This document shows positions 34,960 to 44,465 of a DNA stretch of 64,000 bases, in pieces. Each line of letters opens with the position of its first letter. Position 1 is the stretch's first letter. The translations under genes and the position numbers were made by a program. The stretch spans positions 1 through 64,000 of the forward strand of contig NZ_CDBO01000059.1 in the NCBI RefSeq assembly GCF_000819885.1, written 5' to 3'. Source of the stretch: Aeromonas fluvialis (GTDB lineage: Bacteria; Pseudomonadota; Gammaproteobacteria; Enterobacterales; Aeromonadaceae). The notes under the pieces were generated by a model. The model did no database searches, was not told where the DNA came from, and saw only the letters and a list, made by a program, of their open reading frames with translations.

Positions 34960-36033
34960 ATGAAAGCGGCTACTGCCCAAATCAACACTGCGGCCTTGCG
35001 CCACAACCTCGCCGTGGTCAAGCGCCACGCACCCGCTTGCAAGATCATCGCTGTGGTCAAGGCCAACGCCTATGGCCACGGACTACTGCCGGTCGCCCGC
35101 ACCCTGGTGGATGCGGATGCCTATGCGGTGGCCCGGATCGAAGAGGCGCTGATGTTGCGCTCCTGCGCCGTGGTCAAGCCCATTGTGCTGCTGGAGGGCT
35201 TCTTCTGTGCCGACGATCTGCCGGTGCTGGCGGCCAACAACCTGCAGACGGCGGTTCACACTTGGGAGCAGCTCGACGCGCTGGAGCAGGTCGAGTTGCC
35301 AGCGCCCGTGGTGGCCTGGCTCAAGCTCGACACCGGCATGCACCGCCTCGGGGTGCGCGCCGACGAGATGCCCGCTTTTATCGAACGACTCGGCAAGTGC
35401 AAGAACGTGGTACAGCCGTTCAACATCATGACCCACTTTAGCCGCTCCGATGAGCTGGCACAGCCCACCACCCGCGAGCAGATTGACCTCTTCAGCCGTC
35501 TCACTGCACCGCTGGCTGGCGAGCGGGCCATGGCCAACTCGGCGGGCATTCTGGCCTGGCCGGACTCCCACTGCGACTGGGTTCGCCCCGGTGTCATTCT
35601 CTATGGCGTCTCCCCGTTCCCCAATACGGTGGCGGCTGATTACGATTTGCAGCCGGTGATGACCCTCAAGACCCAGCTGATTGCGGTGCGGGATCACAAG
35701 GCGGGCGAGCCGGTAGGCTATGGCGCCAACTGGGTGGCGGATCGTGATACCCGGCTCGGGGTCATTGCCATCGGCTATGGTGACGGCTATCCGCGCATGG
35801 CGCCCAACGGCACGCCCGTGCTGATTAACGGCCGCATCGTGCCGCTGGTGGGGCGAGTCTCCATGGATATGAGTACGGTCGATCTCGGCCCCGGTGCCAC
35901 CGACAAGGCGGGCGACGAGGCGGTGCTGTGGGGCGAGGGGCTGCCGGTGGAGCGGGTAGCCGACGAGATCGGCACCATCCCCTACGAGCTGATCACCAAG
36001 CTCACCTCCCGCGTCTTTATGGAATACGTCTGA
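34960..36033 (+). CDS. alr: alanine racemase
   Basis: The 357-residue PLP enzyme makes D-alanine for peptidoglycan. The PLP lysine is Lys34 ([10 protein letters not shown]); the second catalytic residue Tyr lies in GYGDGYPR context of the C-terminal domain; [12 protein letters not shown] and [11 protein letters not shown] are family landmarks. Length is normal. The ATG at 34960 has AAGGGAA upstream. dnaB-alr order is common in gammaproteobacteria. Confidence 0.96.
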   Translation: MKAATAQINTAALRHNLAVVKRHAPACKIIAVVKANAYGHGLLPVARTLVDADAYAVARIEEALMLRSCAVVKPIVLLEGFFCADDLPVLAANNLQTAVHTWEQLDALEQVELPAPVVAWLKLDTGMHRLGVRADEMPAFIERLGKCKNVVQPFNIMTHFSRSDELAQPTTREQIDLFSRLTAPLAGERAMANSAGILAWPDSHCDWVRPGVILYGVSPFPNTVAADYDLQPVMTLKTQLIAVRDHKAGEPVGYGANWVADRDTRLGVIAIGYGDGYPRMAPNGTPVLINGRIVPLVGRVSMDMSTVDLGPGATDKAGDEAVLWGEGLPVERVADEIGTIPYELITKLTSRVFMEYV

Positions 36034-36056
36034 TGTGGCAGCAGTGCCCTGAAGAT

Positions 36057-36087
36057 AAAAAGGGATGGCGTTGAGCCATCCCTTTTT
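36057..36087 (+). terminator. intrinsic terminator between alr and pepE
   Basis: Stem AAAAAGGGATGGC/GCCATCCCTTTTT with loop GTTGA; symmetric, so it can serve both convergent genes. Confidence 0.92.
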
Positions 36088-36120
36088 CATTGCGGTCGAT
36101 AAGTCCGGCCAGCGCTTCGT

Positions 36121-36846
36121 TCAGCGCGCCTTGAACGGCGTCAGCTCGGCCAGGGGGCTCGCGTCCATAAAGGCTTGCGGCTCCTGACCGTGTTTGAAGA
36201 TCTTGAAGTCCTGATTGCGGGCGCTCCAGTACTCGATGGTGTCACCACTGATCTGCAGCAGGCTTGCTTCGCGCAGGGCCACCACGTATTCGCTCGGGTT
36301 GATGGCGCAGAACTCCGCCAGACGCTCGTCGCGGGTCTCGCCCATGTGGCCGCTGATGCTGGCGTCCAGATAGTGCGGGTTGATCTGCAGCGGGAACAGC
36401 CCCAGCGCTGGCAGCACGGCGGCGTTGCAGACCGGCATGTCGTTGGTGGTGCGGATGCTCGGGGTTGCCACGTTGCAACCGGCACTCCAGCCCACATAGG
36501 GGACGCCACGTTCGCGCACGGCACGCTGGATCGGCACGATCAGGCCATTTTCGTGCAGCAGCTGGTTGAGGCGCCAGGTGTTGCCGCCGCTGATAAAGAT
36601 GGCGTCGGCCTGATTGACGGCATCGACCGGATCATCGAAGTGGTGAATGCTGATGGTCTCGATCCCGAGGCTCTCGGTGAGATCATTGGCGCGGGCATCC
36701 CAGTCGCTGCGGATCACCGCGTAGGGGATGAGCAGAATGCGCTTGACCGGTTTTCGGGCCAGCAGGCTCTGCACCCGGTCACGGGCCCAGCCGAGCAGTC
36801 CCGGAAATTCGTTGGCTTTACCATTGCTAAGCAGAAGCAGTTCCAT
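36121..36846 (-). CDS. pepE: dipeptidase E (alpha-aspartyl dipeptidase)
   Basis: The 241-residue serine peptidase of family S51 hydrolyses dipeptides with N-terminal aspartate. The nucleophile Ser lies in VGWSAGCNVA; FISGGNTWRLNQLL and INPHYLDASISGHMGETR are family motifs. It is cytosolic. The ATG at 36846 (MELLLLSNG) is preceded by GAGGAA; five extra residues upstream are in frame but unlikely. Confidence 0.93.
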   Translation of the reverse strand: MELLLLSNGKANEFPGLLGWARDRVQSLLARKPVKRILLIPYAVIRSDWDARANDLTESLGIETISIHHFDDPVDAVNQADAIFISGGNTWRLNQLLHENGLIVPIQRAVRERGVPYVGWSAGCNVATPSIRTTNDMPVCNAAVLPALGLFPLQINPHYLDASISGHMGETRDERLAEFCAINPSEYVVALREASLLQISGDTIEYWSARNQDFKIFKHGQEPQAFMDASPLAELTPFKAR

Positions 36847-37054
36847 CAAATCGTTCCTCAAAAAGTGAAAGCGGAGGAGGGAGGGCCACCGGATCCGCTG
36901 CGCGGCCGGATGGCAAGAGCGGGCATGCTACCACCATTGGCGCGGCGGTTCTGTGATCGGGGAGCCCATTCAACCGCTATGGATGAGTTATGGATGGATA
37001 ACTCCATGCCAAATGGTGGGTTAATGAGCCGTGGTCAGCTCGCCGCCCATCGCC

Positions 37055-37081
37055 AATAAAAGACCCCGCCGCAGCGGGGTC
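37055..37081 (-). terminator. intrinsic terminator
   Basis: On the minus strand GACCCCGC/GCGGGGTC with a four-base loop is followed by TTTTATT, just past the stop of the endonuclease/phosphatase-like lipoprotein gene. Confidence 0.88.
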
Positions 37082-37090
37082 ATGTCAGAG

Positions 37091-38452
37091 TTAGTCGAGT
37101 TTGAGATCGACCCAAACCATGCGGTGATCCGAACTGACTCCCTTGGCGATGCCGAGTTTCGCATCATAGACCAGGTGATAACCGGCCTCGAAGCTGGCAG
37201 GCCAGAAGACGCCGCTCTTGACCGCGTTGAGGTTGGCGGAGGGGATGACGTGATCCAGCTGCAAACCACTGCTGCTGGTGATCCGCTCCGGGTGGGGGCG
37301 AGAGTTATTGCGTTTGCAGTCAGTTCCCTTGCTCAGGCATTCGGGGCCTCCTTCACTGACCGGGAGCAGGGTGCCATTGGTGATGGCCTGATTCATCAAG
37401 GCGTTGTCCAGCAGCGCCTGGATGGCGGTCAGGTCGCCGTCACCGGTGAGCTGATCGGCGTTGAGATCCCCGGCGATGACGAACTTGGCATTTTTGGTCA
37501 GCCCTCCTTTGACCCCCTTGTCATCGGTCATATAGTGGAGACCCTTGACGTAGTCGTTCCAGAAGGCGATCTCGGCACGGTTGTGCTTGACGGTGTGACG
37601 CGCCGCGTTGGCAAAGATCGGCGGGGTCGGGTGGGAGATCAGGAAGTGGATCACCTCTTCACCCTTCTCGGTCTTGATCCGTACCGGCACATCGGCGTGG
37701 TTCTTGGAGGAGAGTGGGTACTGCTGCCAGGCTGCGTCTGAATACCAGGCATCGCCACACTGGCGGCTGGCCGGGATCTGGACCTTGGGATTGTTGCAGT
37801 CATCGATGATGGGGTTCTGCTCGCCCGGCATATCCTTCCACTTGAAGTTCTGGAAGGTACGGATCTGCTTGGTGTCGACAGGATATTTGGACATCACCGC
37901 AAAGGCGTACTGGCCGTGGTAGTTGCCAAAGCCCCAGGCATCGTCGGGGCCGCTGTTGACCTTGCCATCCAGATTGAGGTCATAACCGCTCATCAGGCCG
38001 GTGTTGGTGGCGAAGTTCTGCATCACCGGATAGCTGATGGCGGTTACTTCCGCATGCTGGGCGTGGGCCAGATAGTTGTCGTTGAAGGCTTTCAGGTCGG
38101 TGGTGCTGTCACCCTTGCCGTCGTTGTCGAACTCGTTGAGCAGGAACACATCCGGGCGGGTGCGCTGGATGATCTCGGCCACGTTGCGGATCTGCTGCAC
38201 GTTTTTGGCTTTGGTTTCTTCCGTACCCGTCAGGCTCCCTTCGGCGAGGCGGGCCAGCAGGGCATCCTGCGCGGTGCGGGTCAGCGCCAGCTCACCGGTC
38301 AGCATACCGGCAGCGGTGCGGTCAAAAGAGAGGTTGAAGGTGGCAAAACGAACCATGGGATCAGCTGCCTTTGAGTCGTTGTCGCTGTTGCAGCCAGCCA
38401 GCATCCCGAGGGAGATGGCGGCAGCCAGTAGGGTCTTGTTGATATTATTCAT
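37091..38452 (-). CDS. endonuclease/exonuclease/phosphatase-family lipoprotein
   Basis: The 453-residue protein has a lipobox (GMLAGC, Cys21) and an EEP-fold domain: VRFATFNLSFDR at the start, the metal ligand Glu in LLNEFDNDG, HFLISHPTPP, AGDLNADQ and the terminal SSDHRMVWVDL. Relatives act as nucleases or phosphodiesterases; as a surface or periplasmic lipoprotein it may degrade external DNA or phosphodiesters for phosphate. The substrate is not evident from sequence. Confidence 0.88.
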   Translation of the reverse strand: MNNINKTLLAAAISLGMLAGCNSDNDSKAADPMVRFATFNLSFDRTAAGMLTGELALTRTAQDALLARLAEGSLTGTEETKAKNVQQIRNVAEIIQRTRPDVFLLNEFDNDGKGDSTTDLKAFNDNYLAHAQHAEVTAISYPVMQNFATNTGLMSGYDLNLDGKVNSGPDDAWGFGNYHGQYAFAVMSKYPVDTKQIRTFQNFKWKDMPGEQNPIIDDCNNPKVQIPASRQCGDAWYSDAAWQQYPLSSKNHADVPVRIKTEKGEEVIHFLISHPTPPIFANAARHTVKHNRAEIAFWNDYVKGLHYMTDDKGVKGGLTKNAKFVIAGDLNADQLTGDGDLTAIQALLDNALMNQAITNGTLLPVSEGGPECLSKGTDCKRNNSRPHPERITSSSGLQLDHVIPSANLNAVKSGVFWPASFEAGYHLVYDAKLGIAKGVSSDHRMVWVDLKLD

Positions 38453-38743
38453 TGTAATTATTCCGTAGCATCAATGAGTTATGCCTTCTGTGAGGCAGCG
38501 TCATTATAAAGATACGGTGATGCCGGTGGCATTAAATACTCGCTGGATATCTATGATCCAGATCTCATTTTATATGTAATTAATATCGCACGCATTCTCA
38601 TTGCCATGTTCTGGTCGCACATTGAATATCAAGCATTAACAGGGCTGATTAAAAAAAGCGTTGATGCTGCAAGTGAAGAAGCGCCAGCCTGCAACCAGGC
38701 AGTAGTGGCTAATGTTTATCTGCACTGCGCGTTACGGATGAGT

Positions 38744-38777
38744 GAAAACAACAGAGGCCAGTCACAACCGGCCTCTG
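38744..38777 (-). terminator. intrinsic terminator
   Basis: CAGAGGCC/GGCCTCTG stem with a ten-base interior; on the minus strand it ends in TTGTTTTC, 25 bases past the DUF3313-type gene. Confidence 0.65.
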
Positions 38778-38801
38778 AATTATATTATGAGGGTATGGTC
38801 T

Positions 38802-39470
38802 CTAGCGCAAATCAGCGGCCAGTTTACCTGCGAGGGTCGCCCACTCCTTAAAGAGGCCGTCGACCTTGTCGACCTGTACCTGTTGTTTATCATTATCCAG
38901 GTTTTCAGCAACCCCCTGGCGCAAGGCCTTGGCCATCACTTCGTTTGTCATGGAGTCGGTCACCAGCCCTTCGGCAGAGATAGTGATCACTTTATCACGG
39001 TAACCTAATGCAGTTGATGCACCTGCGAGTACCAAGGCAACAGGGACAACCTCATAGAACTGAAGGCCTTCAAGATTGGTCGCTACCCCGGTAATGGCCA
39101 CTTTGAACGCGAGGGTGTCACTACCCGGAGTGTTGGTCAGCTCAAAACTCTTGCCAATTTCTTGACTGAGTTGCTGGGTAAGATTCGCAGAAATTTTGTC
39201 AAGGTTTTCTTGCTTGACCTGGGCACCTTCCTGCGGTTTCGGATAGTAAGTTACAGGATAAATAATCGCTTTTTTATACTTGCCCTTGACCAGACTGGGG
39301 CTGAGCCAGCGCAATGCTTCCCCTTTAGTATCGCCTGGTATCTGGGTCATCGCGGAATAGTCACCTAAATAACCAGAGCGTGGGATATCAGCACTGGACT
39401 TGCCACCAGATCCAGCACAGGCGCTAAGCATCAAGGCAGAGAGTAAAATCGCTACTTTTTTAATTTTCAT
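38802..39470 (-). CDS. DUF3313-type outer-membrane lipoprotein
   Basis: The 222-residue protein has a lipobox (LMLSACAG) and then the DUF3313 pattern (SGYLGDYSAM near the N-terminus, YKKAIIYPVTYYP, VALVLAGASTALGYRD). Function unknown. The ATG at 39470 is chosen because AGGA lies seven bases ahead; the ATG two codons earlier has no space for a ribosome site. The gene is somewhat AT-rich compared with its neighbours. Confidence 0.8.
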   Translation of the reverse strand: MKIKKVAILLSALMLSACAGSGGKSSADIPRSGYLGDYSAMTQIPGDTKGEALRWLSPSLVKGKYKKAIIYPVTYYPKPQEGAQVKQENLDKISANLTQQLSQEIGKSFELTNTPGSDTLAFKVAITGVATNLEGLQFYEVVPVALVLAGASTALGYRDKVITISAEGLVTDSMTNEVMAKALRQGVAENLDNDKQQVQVDKVDGLFKEWATLAGKLAADLR

Positions 39471-39825
39471 ATGCATTCCTATTGCTAATTTAAATTAAAC
39501 ACGATTTGTGTACTTAACGTGACAAAGGACCTGAAGTCAAAAGCACAATGTCTTGTCATTCCCCTCCCACTCCCCGCCCTGGTCCGGACTCCCAGGATTA
39601 ATAGGCCAAGGTGGGGTGTTTTCTCCGAAATAAATACTTTCAGGTCACTCGAAGACGGGAACAGAATATATGAATATTGCCGCCCCATGCTCCATCGAGT
39701 TCCACGTTAGTCACTAAATAGTCAGAATGCAATGCTTAGCCATCCCCTCATATGAGCGAGGCGTGGCGCGGCTTCTGAGGTATGATCTCTGTTCTTGACC
39801 AGCTAATACCAAACAGACAAAGCCC
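39471..39825. other. 355 bases without a recognisable gene
   Basis: The stretch between the DUF3313-type gene and the transposase remnant has no supported frame. It is likely the promoter region of the former plus the left end of a degraded insertion sequence; I cannot place its terminal repeat. Confidence 0.45.
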
Positions 39826-39996
39826 ATGCTTAACCACGACATCATCCTTAACCACATGGATGACATATTCGGACAGGACATGCATGCCAAACGCGTATTG
39901 TCACTTGCCAATGCAACCCACGGGGTGATTGAGTCAGGTTCACTGGCCATCCACGCTCTCACCCTGGGGGAACTGCTACGGTCGGGTTGCATCTGA
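39826..39996 (+). pseudogene. N-terminal remnant of an IS4-family transposase
   Basis: The 56-residue frame reads like the start of IS4-family transposases: a short helix (MDDIFGQDMHAKRVLSLAN) followed by GVIESGSLAIHA. In full-length members the sequence continues for some 300 more residues with the DDE triad. Here it changes after IHA and stops at 39994. The catalytic part is absent, so this is a dead fragment. It lies eight bases from the hmuV stop. Confidence 0.65.
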
Positions 39997-40004
39997 AATA
40001 GCGA

Positions 40005-40844
40005 TTACACCACCATTGGCAGGCCGCTGTCGGGGTGGTGGATCACCTGGGCCGGATAGTCATAGAGGCGAGCGATGAGCTCAGGGGTGAGCACCTCGGC
40101 AGGTGTGCCATCGGCCATCAGTTTGCCCCGTTCCAGCATCACCAGCCGATCGGCATAGCGCGCCGCCAGATTGAGGTCGTGCAGCACCACCAGCACCGCA
40201 GTATTGCGGCTGGCCAGGGCGCGCGCCATGGTGAGCAGCTGGTGCTGGTATTTCAGATCGAGGGCCGAGGTGGGCTCATCGAGCAGCAGCAAGCGGGGTT
40301 GCTCGGCCGGTTCGGTCGGGGAGGGTGCCTGCCAGATCTGCGCCAGCACCCGGGCAAACTGCACCCGCTGTCGCTCGCCGCCGGAGAGTCCCGGATAGAG
40401 CCGCTTGGCCAGATGTTCGACCCCGGCATGGGTCATGGCCGCCGCCACAATCTCGTCACGCCGCGCCGCCGGTTCACTGTGGGGCAAGCGTCCCATGGCG
40501 ACTACCTCTTCGCAGAGAAACGGGAAGTTGAGGGAGGAGCTTTGCGGCAATACCCCGAGCCGGTGGGCCAGCTGGCTGCTGTCCCACTGCTTGCGGTCCG
40601 CGCCAAATAGGGTGATGGAACCCTCATATTTCAGCTCGCCGGTCAGGCATTTGAGCAGCGAGCTCTTGCCCGCCCCGTTGGGGCCGAGCAGGGCGGTGAG
40701 AGTGCCGCTCTCGAGGTTGAGATCGAGCCCATCCAGGATCTGGCGCTGGCCACGTCGCAAACTGAGTCGGGAGCAGCTCAACAGGGGGGAGGAGAGTGAG
40801 GATGAGAGTGCGGATGAGAGTGGTTGCATAACAGTCCGTATCAC
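40005..40844 (-). CDS. hmuV: heme ABC transporter ATPase
   Basis: The 279-residue ATPase powers heme import through HmuU. Motifs are Walker A GPNGAGKSS, the Q-loop region LPQSSSLNF, signature LSGGERQRV, Walker B LLLLDEPTSALD and the switch His in VVLHDLNLA. An unusual Ser/Leu-rich N-terminus (SSALSSSLSS) comes from a short repeat in the DNA. A GTG at 40844 overlaps the hmuU stop (GTGA), and an ATG at 40829 is the alternative start. Third gene of hmuTUV. Confidence 0.94.
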   Translation of the reverse strand: MIRTVMQPLSSALSSSLSSPLLSCSRLSLRRGQRQILDGLDLNLESGTLTALLGPNGAGKSSLLKCLTGELKYEGSITLFGADRKQWDSSQLAHRLGVLPQSSSLNFPFLCEEVVAMGRLPHSEPAARRDEIVAAAMTHAGVEHLAKRLYPGLSGGERQRVQFARVLAQIWQAPSPTEPAEQPRLLLLDEPTSALDLKYQHQLLTMARALASRNTAVLVVLHDLNLAARYADRLVMLERGKLMADGTPAEVLTPELIARLYDYPAQVIHHPDSGLPMVV

Positions 40845-41872
40845 AGGGCGCGGCGGCCGGTTACCAGCAGCCAGATGAAGAAGGGGGCGCCGAGCAGGGC
40901 GGTGATGATGCCCACCGGCAGCTCGGCCGGTGCCAGCAGGGTGCGCGCCAGCATATCGGCTGCCAGCAGCAGGGCGGCGCCAAGCAGGGCCGAGAGCGGC
41001 AGCAACCTGACATGGTTGGGGCCCGCCAGCAGGCGCACCAGATGGGGTACTACCAGCCCGACGAAGCCGATCATCCCCGATACTGCCACCGCCACCCCGA
41101 CGCCAGCTGCGGTGAGCAGAATCAGGCGGCGCTTGAGGGACTGCACATTGACCCCGAGATGACGGGCCTCTCCTTCACCCAGCAGCAGGGCGTTGAGGGG
41201 ATTGGCATCGCGCATAAAGAGCCACAACAGGGCCACCAGGGTGAGCAGAGCCAGCGCCACATCGGCCGGTTTTCCTGCCGCCAGCGTTCCCATCTGCCAC
41301 AGGCTCAGGTTGCGCAGCATCTGATCGTCCGCCAGATAGGTGAGCAGGCCGATCACCGCGCCGGAGAGCGCCGTGATGGCGACCCCGGCCAGCAGCATGA
41401 CGGTGACCGAGGTGCCCCCCTCACGGGTGCCGAGCAGATAGACCAGGGTGGTGGTGAGCGCGCCGCCGAGAAAGGCGAGCAGGGGCAGCAGGCCAACCCC
41501 GACGGTGGCTTGCAACTGCTGGCCGAGGGGAGCCAGCAGCACGATGGCGAGCGCAGCCCCGAGCGCCGCACCGCCGGAGACCCCTATGATGCCGGGGTCT
41601 GCCAGGGGGTTGCGAAACAGTCCCTGCATCACGGCGCCACAGAGCCCGAGGATCCCGCCCACTGCGATGCAAAGCAGGGTGCGCGGCAGGCGAATTTCCT
41701 TCACGATCAGCAGCTTGTACGATTCAATTCCGCTCTCCTGCCCGGCAAACAGCGCCCGCAGACTCTCGCCCAAGGTGAGGGTCATGGGGCCGGTTGCCAG
41801 CGAACCGAACAGCAACAGTGCCAGTGCGGCCGTGGTGAAGGCCAGCAGCCAGGAGATGGGCAAGCGCATCAT
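40841..41872 (-). CDS. hmuU: heme ABC transporter permease
   Basis: The 343-residue inner-membrane protein belongs to the FecCD/BtuC family with about ten helices. Landmarks are RLPRTLLCIAVGG, GAVMQGLFRNPLADPGIIG, and GMIGFVGLVVPHLVRLL near the ATPase-coupling loop. Its ATG overlaps the hmuT stop (ATGA), showing translational coupling. It carries heme from the periplasm with HmuT and HmuV. Confidence 0.95.
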   Translation of the reverse strand: MMRLPISWLLAFTTAALALLLFGSLATGPMTLTLGESLRALFAGQESGIESYKLLIVKEIRLPRTLLCIAVGGILGLCGAVMQGLFRNPLADPGIIGVSGGAALGAALAIVLLAPLGQQLQATVGVGLLPLLAFLGGALTTTLVYLLGTREGGTSVTVMLLAGVAITALSGAVIGLLTYLADDQMLRNLSLWQMGTLAAGKPADVALALLTLVALLWLFMRDANPLNALLLGEGEARHLGVNVQSLKRRLILLTAAGVGVAVAVSGMIGFVGLVVPHLVRLLAGPNHVRLLPLSALLGAALLLAADMLARTLLAPAELPVGIITALLGAPFFIWLLVTGRRAL

Positions 41873-42720
41873 GACCCCTGCTTGATCCACTGGGCGATCT
41901 GGTTCGCCTGTTGCAGGGAGTTGAGGCTCAGCCCCCCTTGCAGGGCGTGACCGTCGATGGCGTGAATGGCGTGGCGCTTGCCAGCCGGGGTGGCGGCCAG
42001 GGCGGGCACTTCTGCCAGCACCTTGGCCGGATCGGCATACTGCTGCCAGTCACGACCGCTGACCAGCACCAGATCGGGCTGCATCTCGATGAGGGATTCG
42101 GCGGATACCGGCTTGTAGTTGCGCAATTCTGTGACCGGATTGATGCCGCCTGCCAGCGAGATCAGCGCGCTGGCGGTGGTGTCCCCCCCGGCGATGCTGG
42201 TGGGTTGTCCCTTGTGCAGCAGCAGGAAGGCGACCTTGAGCGGTTTGTTCTGTTTGGCTTGCGCCGCCAGCTGATCGGTCTGGGCCTGGATCTCCGCCTT
42301 CAGGCGATCGCCAGCCGCTTTGTCGCCCAGCAGGCTGGAGAGGGTGTCGATACGCTGGTTGAGGTTAGCGAGGGTCGGCGCGGTATCCAGCACCTCCACC
42401 TTGACCCCGGCACGGCGCAGCTGATCCAGGGTCGGCGCCGGACCCATCTCGTCGCTGCCCACCAGTCGGGTGGGGGAGAGGCTCAGGATCCCTTCGGCAG
42501 CCAGTGCCCGGTGATAGCCCACCTTGGGCAGCCCTTTTGGCAATGGGCTGCTGACATCGGTGGCGATCAGGCTCGATTCACCACCAAGGGCCAGAATGAG
42601 TTCTGTGATGGCGGGGCCGATACTGACGATACGCTCTTTCTGGCCGTCGGCGGCAACGGCAAAGAAGGGGGAGAGTGAACTGCAGAGCAGGGTGATGGCG
42701 AGGGCAAGACGACGGCCCAT
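41869..42720 (-). CDS. hmuT: periplasmic heme-binding protein
   Basis: The 283-residue protein has a signal peptide (ending FFAVAADG) and the TroA-like fold with RIVSIGPAITELILALG and the conserved heme-ligand region GYHRALAAEGILSL. It delivers heme to HmuU. The ATG at 42720 follows a strong ribosome site (GGAGG). The gene is first in hmuTUV, and its promoter region contains the Fur box at 42791-42809. Confidence 0.94.
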   Translation of the reverse strand: MGRRLALAITLLCSSLSPFFAVAADGQKERIVSIGPAITELILALGGESSLIATDVSSPLPKGLPKVGYHRALAAEGILSLSPTRLVGSDEMGPAPTLDQLRRAGVKVEVLDTAPTLANLNQRIDTLSSLLGDKAAGDRLKAEIQAQTDQLAAQAKQNKPLKVAFLLLHKGQPTSIAGGDTTASALISLAGGINPVTELRNYKPVSAESLIEMQPDLVLVSGRDWQQYADPAKVLAEVPALAATPAGKRHAIHAIDGHALQGGLSLNSLQQANQIAQWIKQGS

Positions 42721-42790
42721 GCTAACCTCCGAAGGGGTGAATGAAACGGGTGTGCCGCCGAGAATATCAAGGCTTTGGAAAAAATGCACT

Positions 42791-42809
42791 GATAATGATA
42801 GCAATTATC
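42791..42809. promoter_or_regulatory. Fur box between hmuT and hutX
   Basis: GATAATGATAGCAATTATC matches the 19-bp Fur consensus at 16 positions. It lies between divergent hmuT and hutX, so one site can repress both heme operons when iron is plentiful. Confidence 0.85.
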
Positions 42810-42890
42810 AATTGCATTGGGTTCGGTGCTTTATTAGAGTAGCCGCCATGATAAACAGCGGGACGACCTAGTCTCGCAGAGGGAGAAAAC

Positions 42891-43403
42891 ATGAGCATTG
42901 CACAACGCATTCACGCGCTGCTGGAGCAGGATCCCGGCGCTCATCCATCTACCATGGCAGCCCAGCTTGCCATCAGCGAATGGGAGGTGGTTCGCCATCT
43001 GCCTGCCGAGCTGGTGACCCTGTTGCCCGCCGATCGCGCACAAGGTCTGCTGGAAGATCTGGCCGACTGGGGCCCGGTGACCACCATCGTCGAATCAGAA
43101 GGTTCCATCTTTGAGGTAAAAGCCCCCTTCCCGAAAGGCAAGGACGCACGTGGTTACTACAACCTGATGGGCCGCGACGGTGAGCTGCATGGTCACCTCA
43201 AGCTCGACAACGTGGCGGGGATTGCGCTGGTCAGCAAGCTGTTCATGGGCAAGGAGGGGCACTCCTTCCAGTTCTTCGGTCACGCCGGCCGCTGCATTTT
43301 CAAGGTCTATCTGGGTCGCGACGAGAAACGCCAGCTGCTGGCCGATCAGGTCACCCGTTTTATGGCGCTGCGCCACAACGCTCAAGAGGAAGTCAAAGCA
43401 TGA
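42891..43403 (+). CDS. hutX: heme utilisation carrier HutX
   Basis: The 170-residue protein is of the HutX/ChuX family, cytosolic heme-binding dimers that pass heme to HutZ. An N-terminal helix region resembles a winged helix (PSTMAAQLAISEWEVVRHLP), followed by the split beta-barrel core (GRDGELHGHLKL, GHSFQFFGHAGRCIFKVYLG). The start follows AGAGGGAG. Its stop overlaps the hutZ start by four bases. Confidence 0.93.
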   Translation: MSIAQRIHALLEQDPGAHPSTMAAQLAISEWEVVRHLPAELVTLLPADRAQGLLEDLADWGPVTTIVESEGSIFEVKAPFPKGKDARGYYNLMGRDGELHGHLKLDNVAGIALVSKLFMGKEGHSFQFFGHAGRCIFKVYLGRDEKRQLLADQVTRFMALRHNAQEEVKA

Positions 43404-43957
43404 GTGAACGTCAGGAGCGTCTGCAGAACCGCCTGCAACCGGAGATCCGCGAGTTTCGCGACAGCTGCCGTACCTTGCAGCTCGCTACCGTCGATGGCGA
43501 AGGCAATCCCAACGCCAGCTATGCCCCGTTTGTGCTGCAAGAAGATGGCTACTATGTGCTGATCTCCGAGATCGCCCGCCACGCCCGCAACCTGCAACAG
43601 GTGCCCCGGGTATCTCTGATGCTGATCGAGGATGAGAGCGGTGCCCGCGAGCTGTTTGCCCGCAAGCGCTTGACCTTCGATGCGGTGGCTGAAGTGGTAG
43701 CCCGTGACGACGCCCGCTGGAGCAAGGCGGTGGCGGCGCTGGAAGGTCGTTTTGGCGAGATCATCAAGGGTCTCTCCAACCTCAAGGATTTCAAACTGTT
43801 TCGCCTCAAGCCGGAGCAGGGATTGTTCGTCAAGGGCTTCGGCCAGGCGTTCGCGGTCTCCGGTGACGAGCTGGTGGATTTCGTCCATCTGGTGGAAGGG
43901 CACAAGCGCATCGACAACGGTGCCGAGCTCACCAGCCCGGCCGATGCGCCGGTCTGA
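43400..43957 (+). CDS. hutZ: heme-degrading protein HutZ
   Basis: The 185-residue protein has the FMN-binding split-barrel fold of the pyridoxamine oxidase superfamily and the HutZ/HugZ pattern: TLQLATVDGEGNPNASYAPFV, ISEIARHARNLQQVPRVSLM, and the C-terminal loop GFGQAFAVSGDEL. It opens the heme ring to release iron in the cytosol. ATGA overlap with hutX indicates coupling. Confidence 0.93.
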   Translation: MSERQERLQNRLQPEIREFRDSCRTLQLATVDGEGNPNASYAPFVLQEDGYYVLISEIARHARNLQQVPRVSLMLIEDESGARELFARKRLTFDAVAEVVARDDARWSKAVAALEGRFGEIIKGLSNLKDFKLFRLKPEQGLFVKGFGQAFAVSGDELVDFVHLVEGHKRIDNGAELTSPADAPV

Positions 43958-43989
43958 TAATCCCTGTCGACCACGACAGCCGTCATAAC

Positions 43990-44019
43990 AAAACGGGCAG
44001 CCACTGGGCTGCCCGTTTT
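43990..44019 (+). terminator. intrinsic terminator of hutXZ
   Basis: Stem AAACGGGCAGCC/GGCTGCCCGTTT with loop ACTG, followed by T residues. Confidence 0.92.
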
Positions 44020-44044
44020 CATTGCGTTATCTCATCCGGCCTGT

Positions 44045-44428
44045 TCAATCCTGCCAGGAGGCCTTGTTGGGAAAAGCGTGACGATCGGCGTCGGTGGCCG
44101 TTTCGTTGCACTCCCCCCGCACCTTCCAGGAGGTCTGGCTCAGCACTATGTAGCCCTGGCGGCAATACTGCTTGGTCGCCAGGGTCTCGGTCAGCAGGTT
44201 CTCCTGCAACGCCTCCCGCTGCTCCAGCAACCGTTGACTCTGGGCCGCCGAGAGGCCGCGCGGCAAGGTGTCGTTGGGCGCGGCTTCAAAGGTGAACCGC
44301 TTGCTCCCCTCCTCGTTGATGTGGGTCAGAAACAGGGGTTCCGGCCCGTCATACGTCAGTCCGGGCAAGCTGGCGCAGGCCGACAGCAGGGGAACAATCA
44401 ACAACAGGGTGGCAGACAACAGGCGCAC
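44045..44428 (-). CDS. hypothetical lipoprotein, 127 residues
   Basis: The protein has a signal with lipobox (VPLLSACASLPG, Cys18). The mature part is polar, with a Gln/Glu/Leu-rich helix (QSQRLLEQREALQENLL) and two Cys (YCRQGY, GECNE) that could form a disulfide. I recognise no family. It is convergent with hutZ. Confidence 0.7.
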   Translation of the reverse strand: MRLLSATLLLIVPLLSACASLPGLTYDGPEPLFLTHINEEGSKRFTFEAAPNDTLPRGLSAAQSQRLLEQREALQENLLTETLATKQYCRQGYIVLSQTSWKVRGECNETATDADRHAFPNKASWQD

Positions 44429-44465
44429 GACAGACTCCAGTGAGAAACGAGGCGAGGTTCGCAGA

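Noticed and set aside
40795..40829. Short DNA repeat GGATGAGAGTG at the hmuV start
   Set aside because: Only two or three small units; it explains the Ser-rich N-terminus but shows no further signal.
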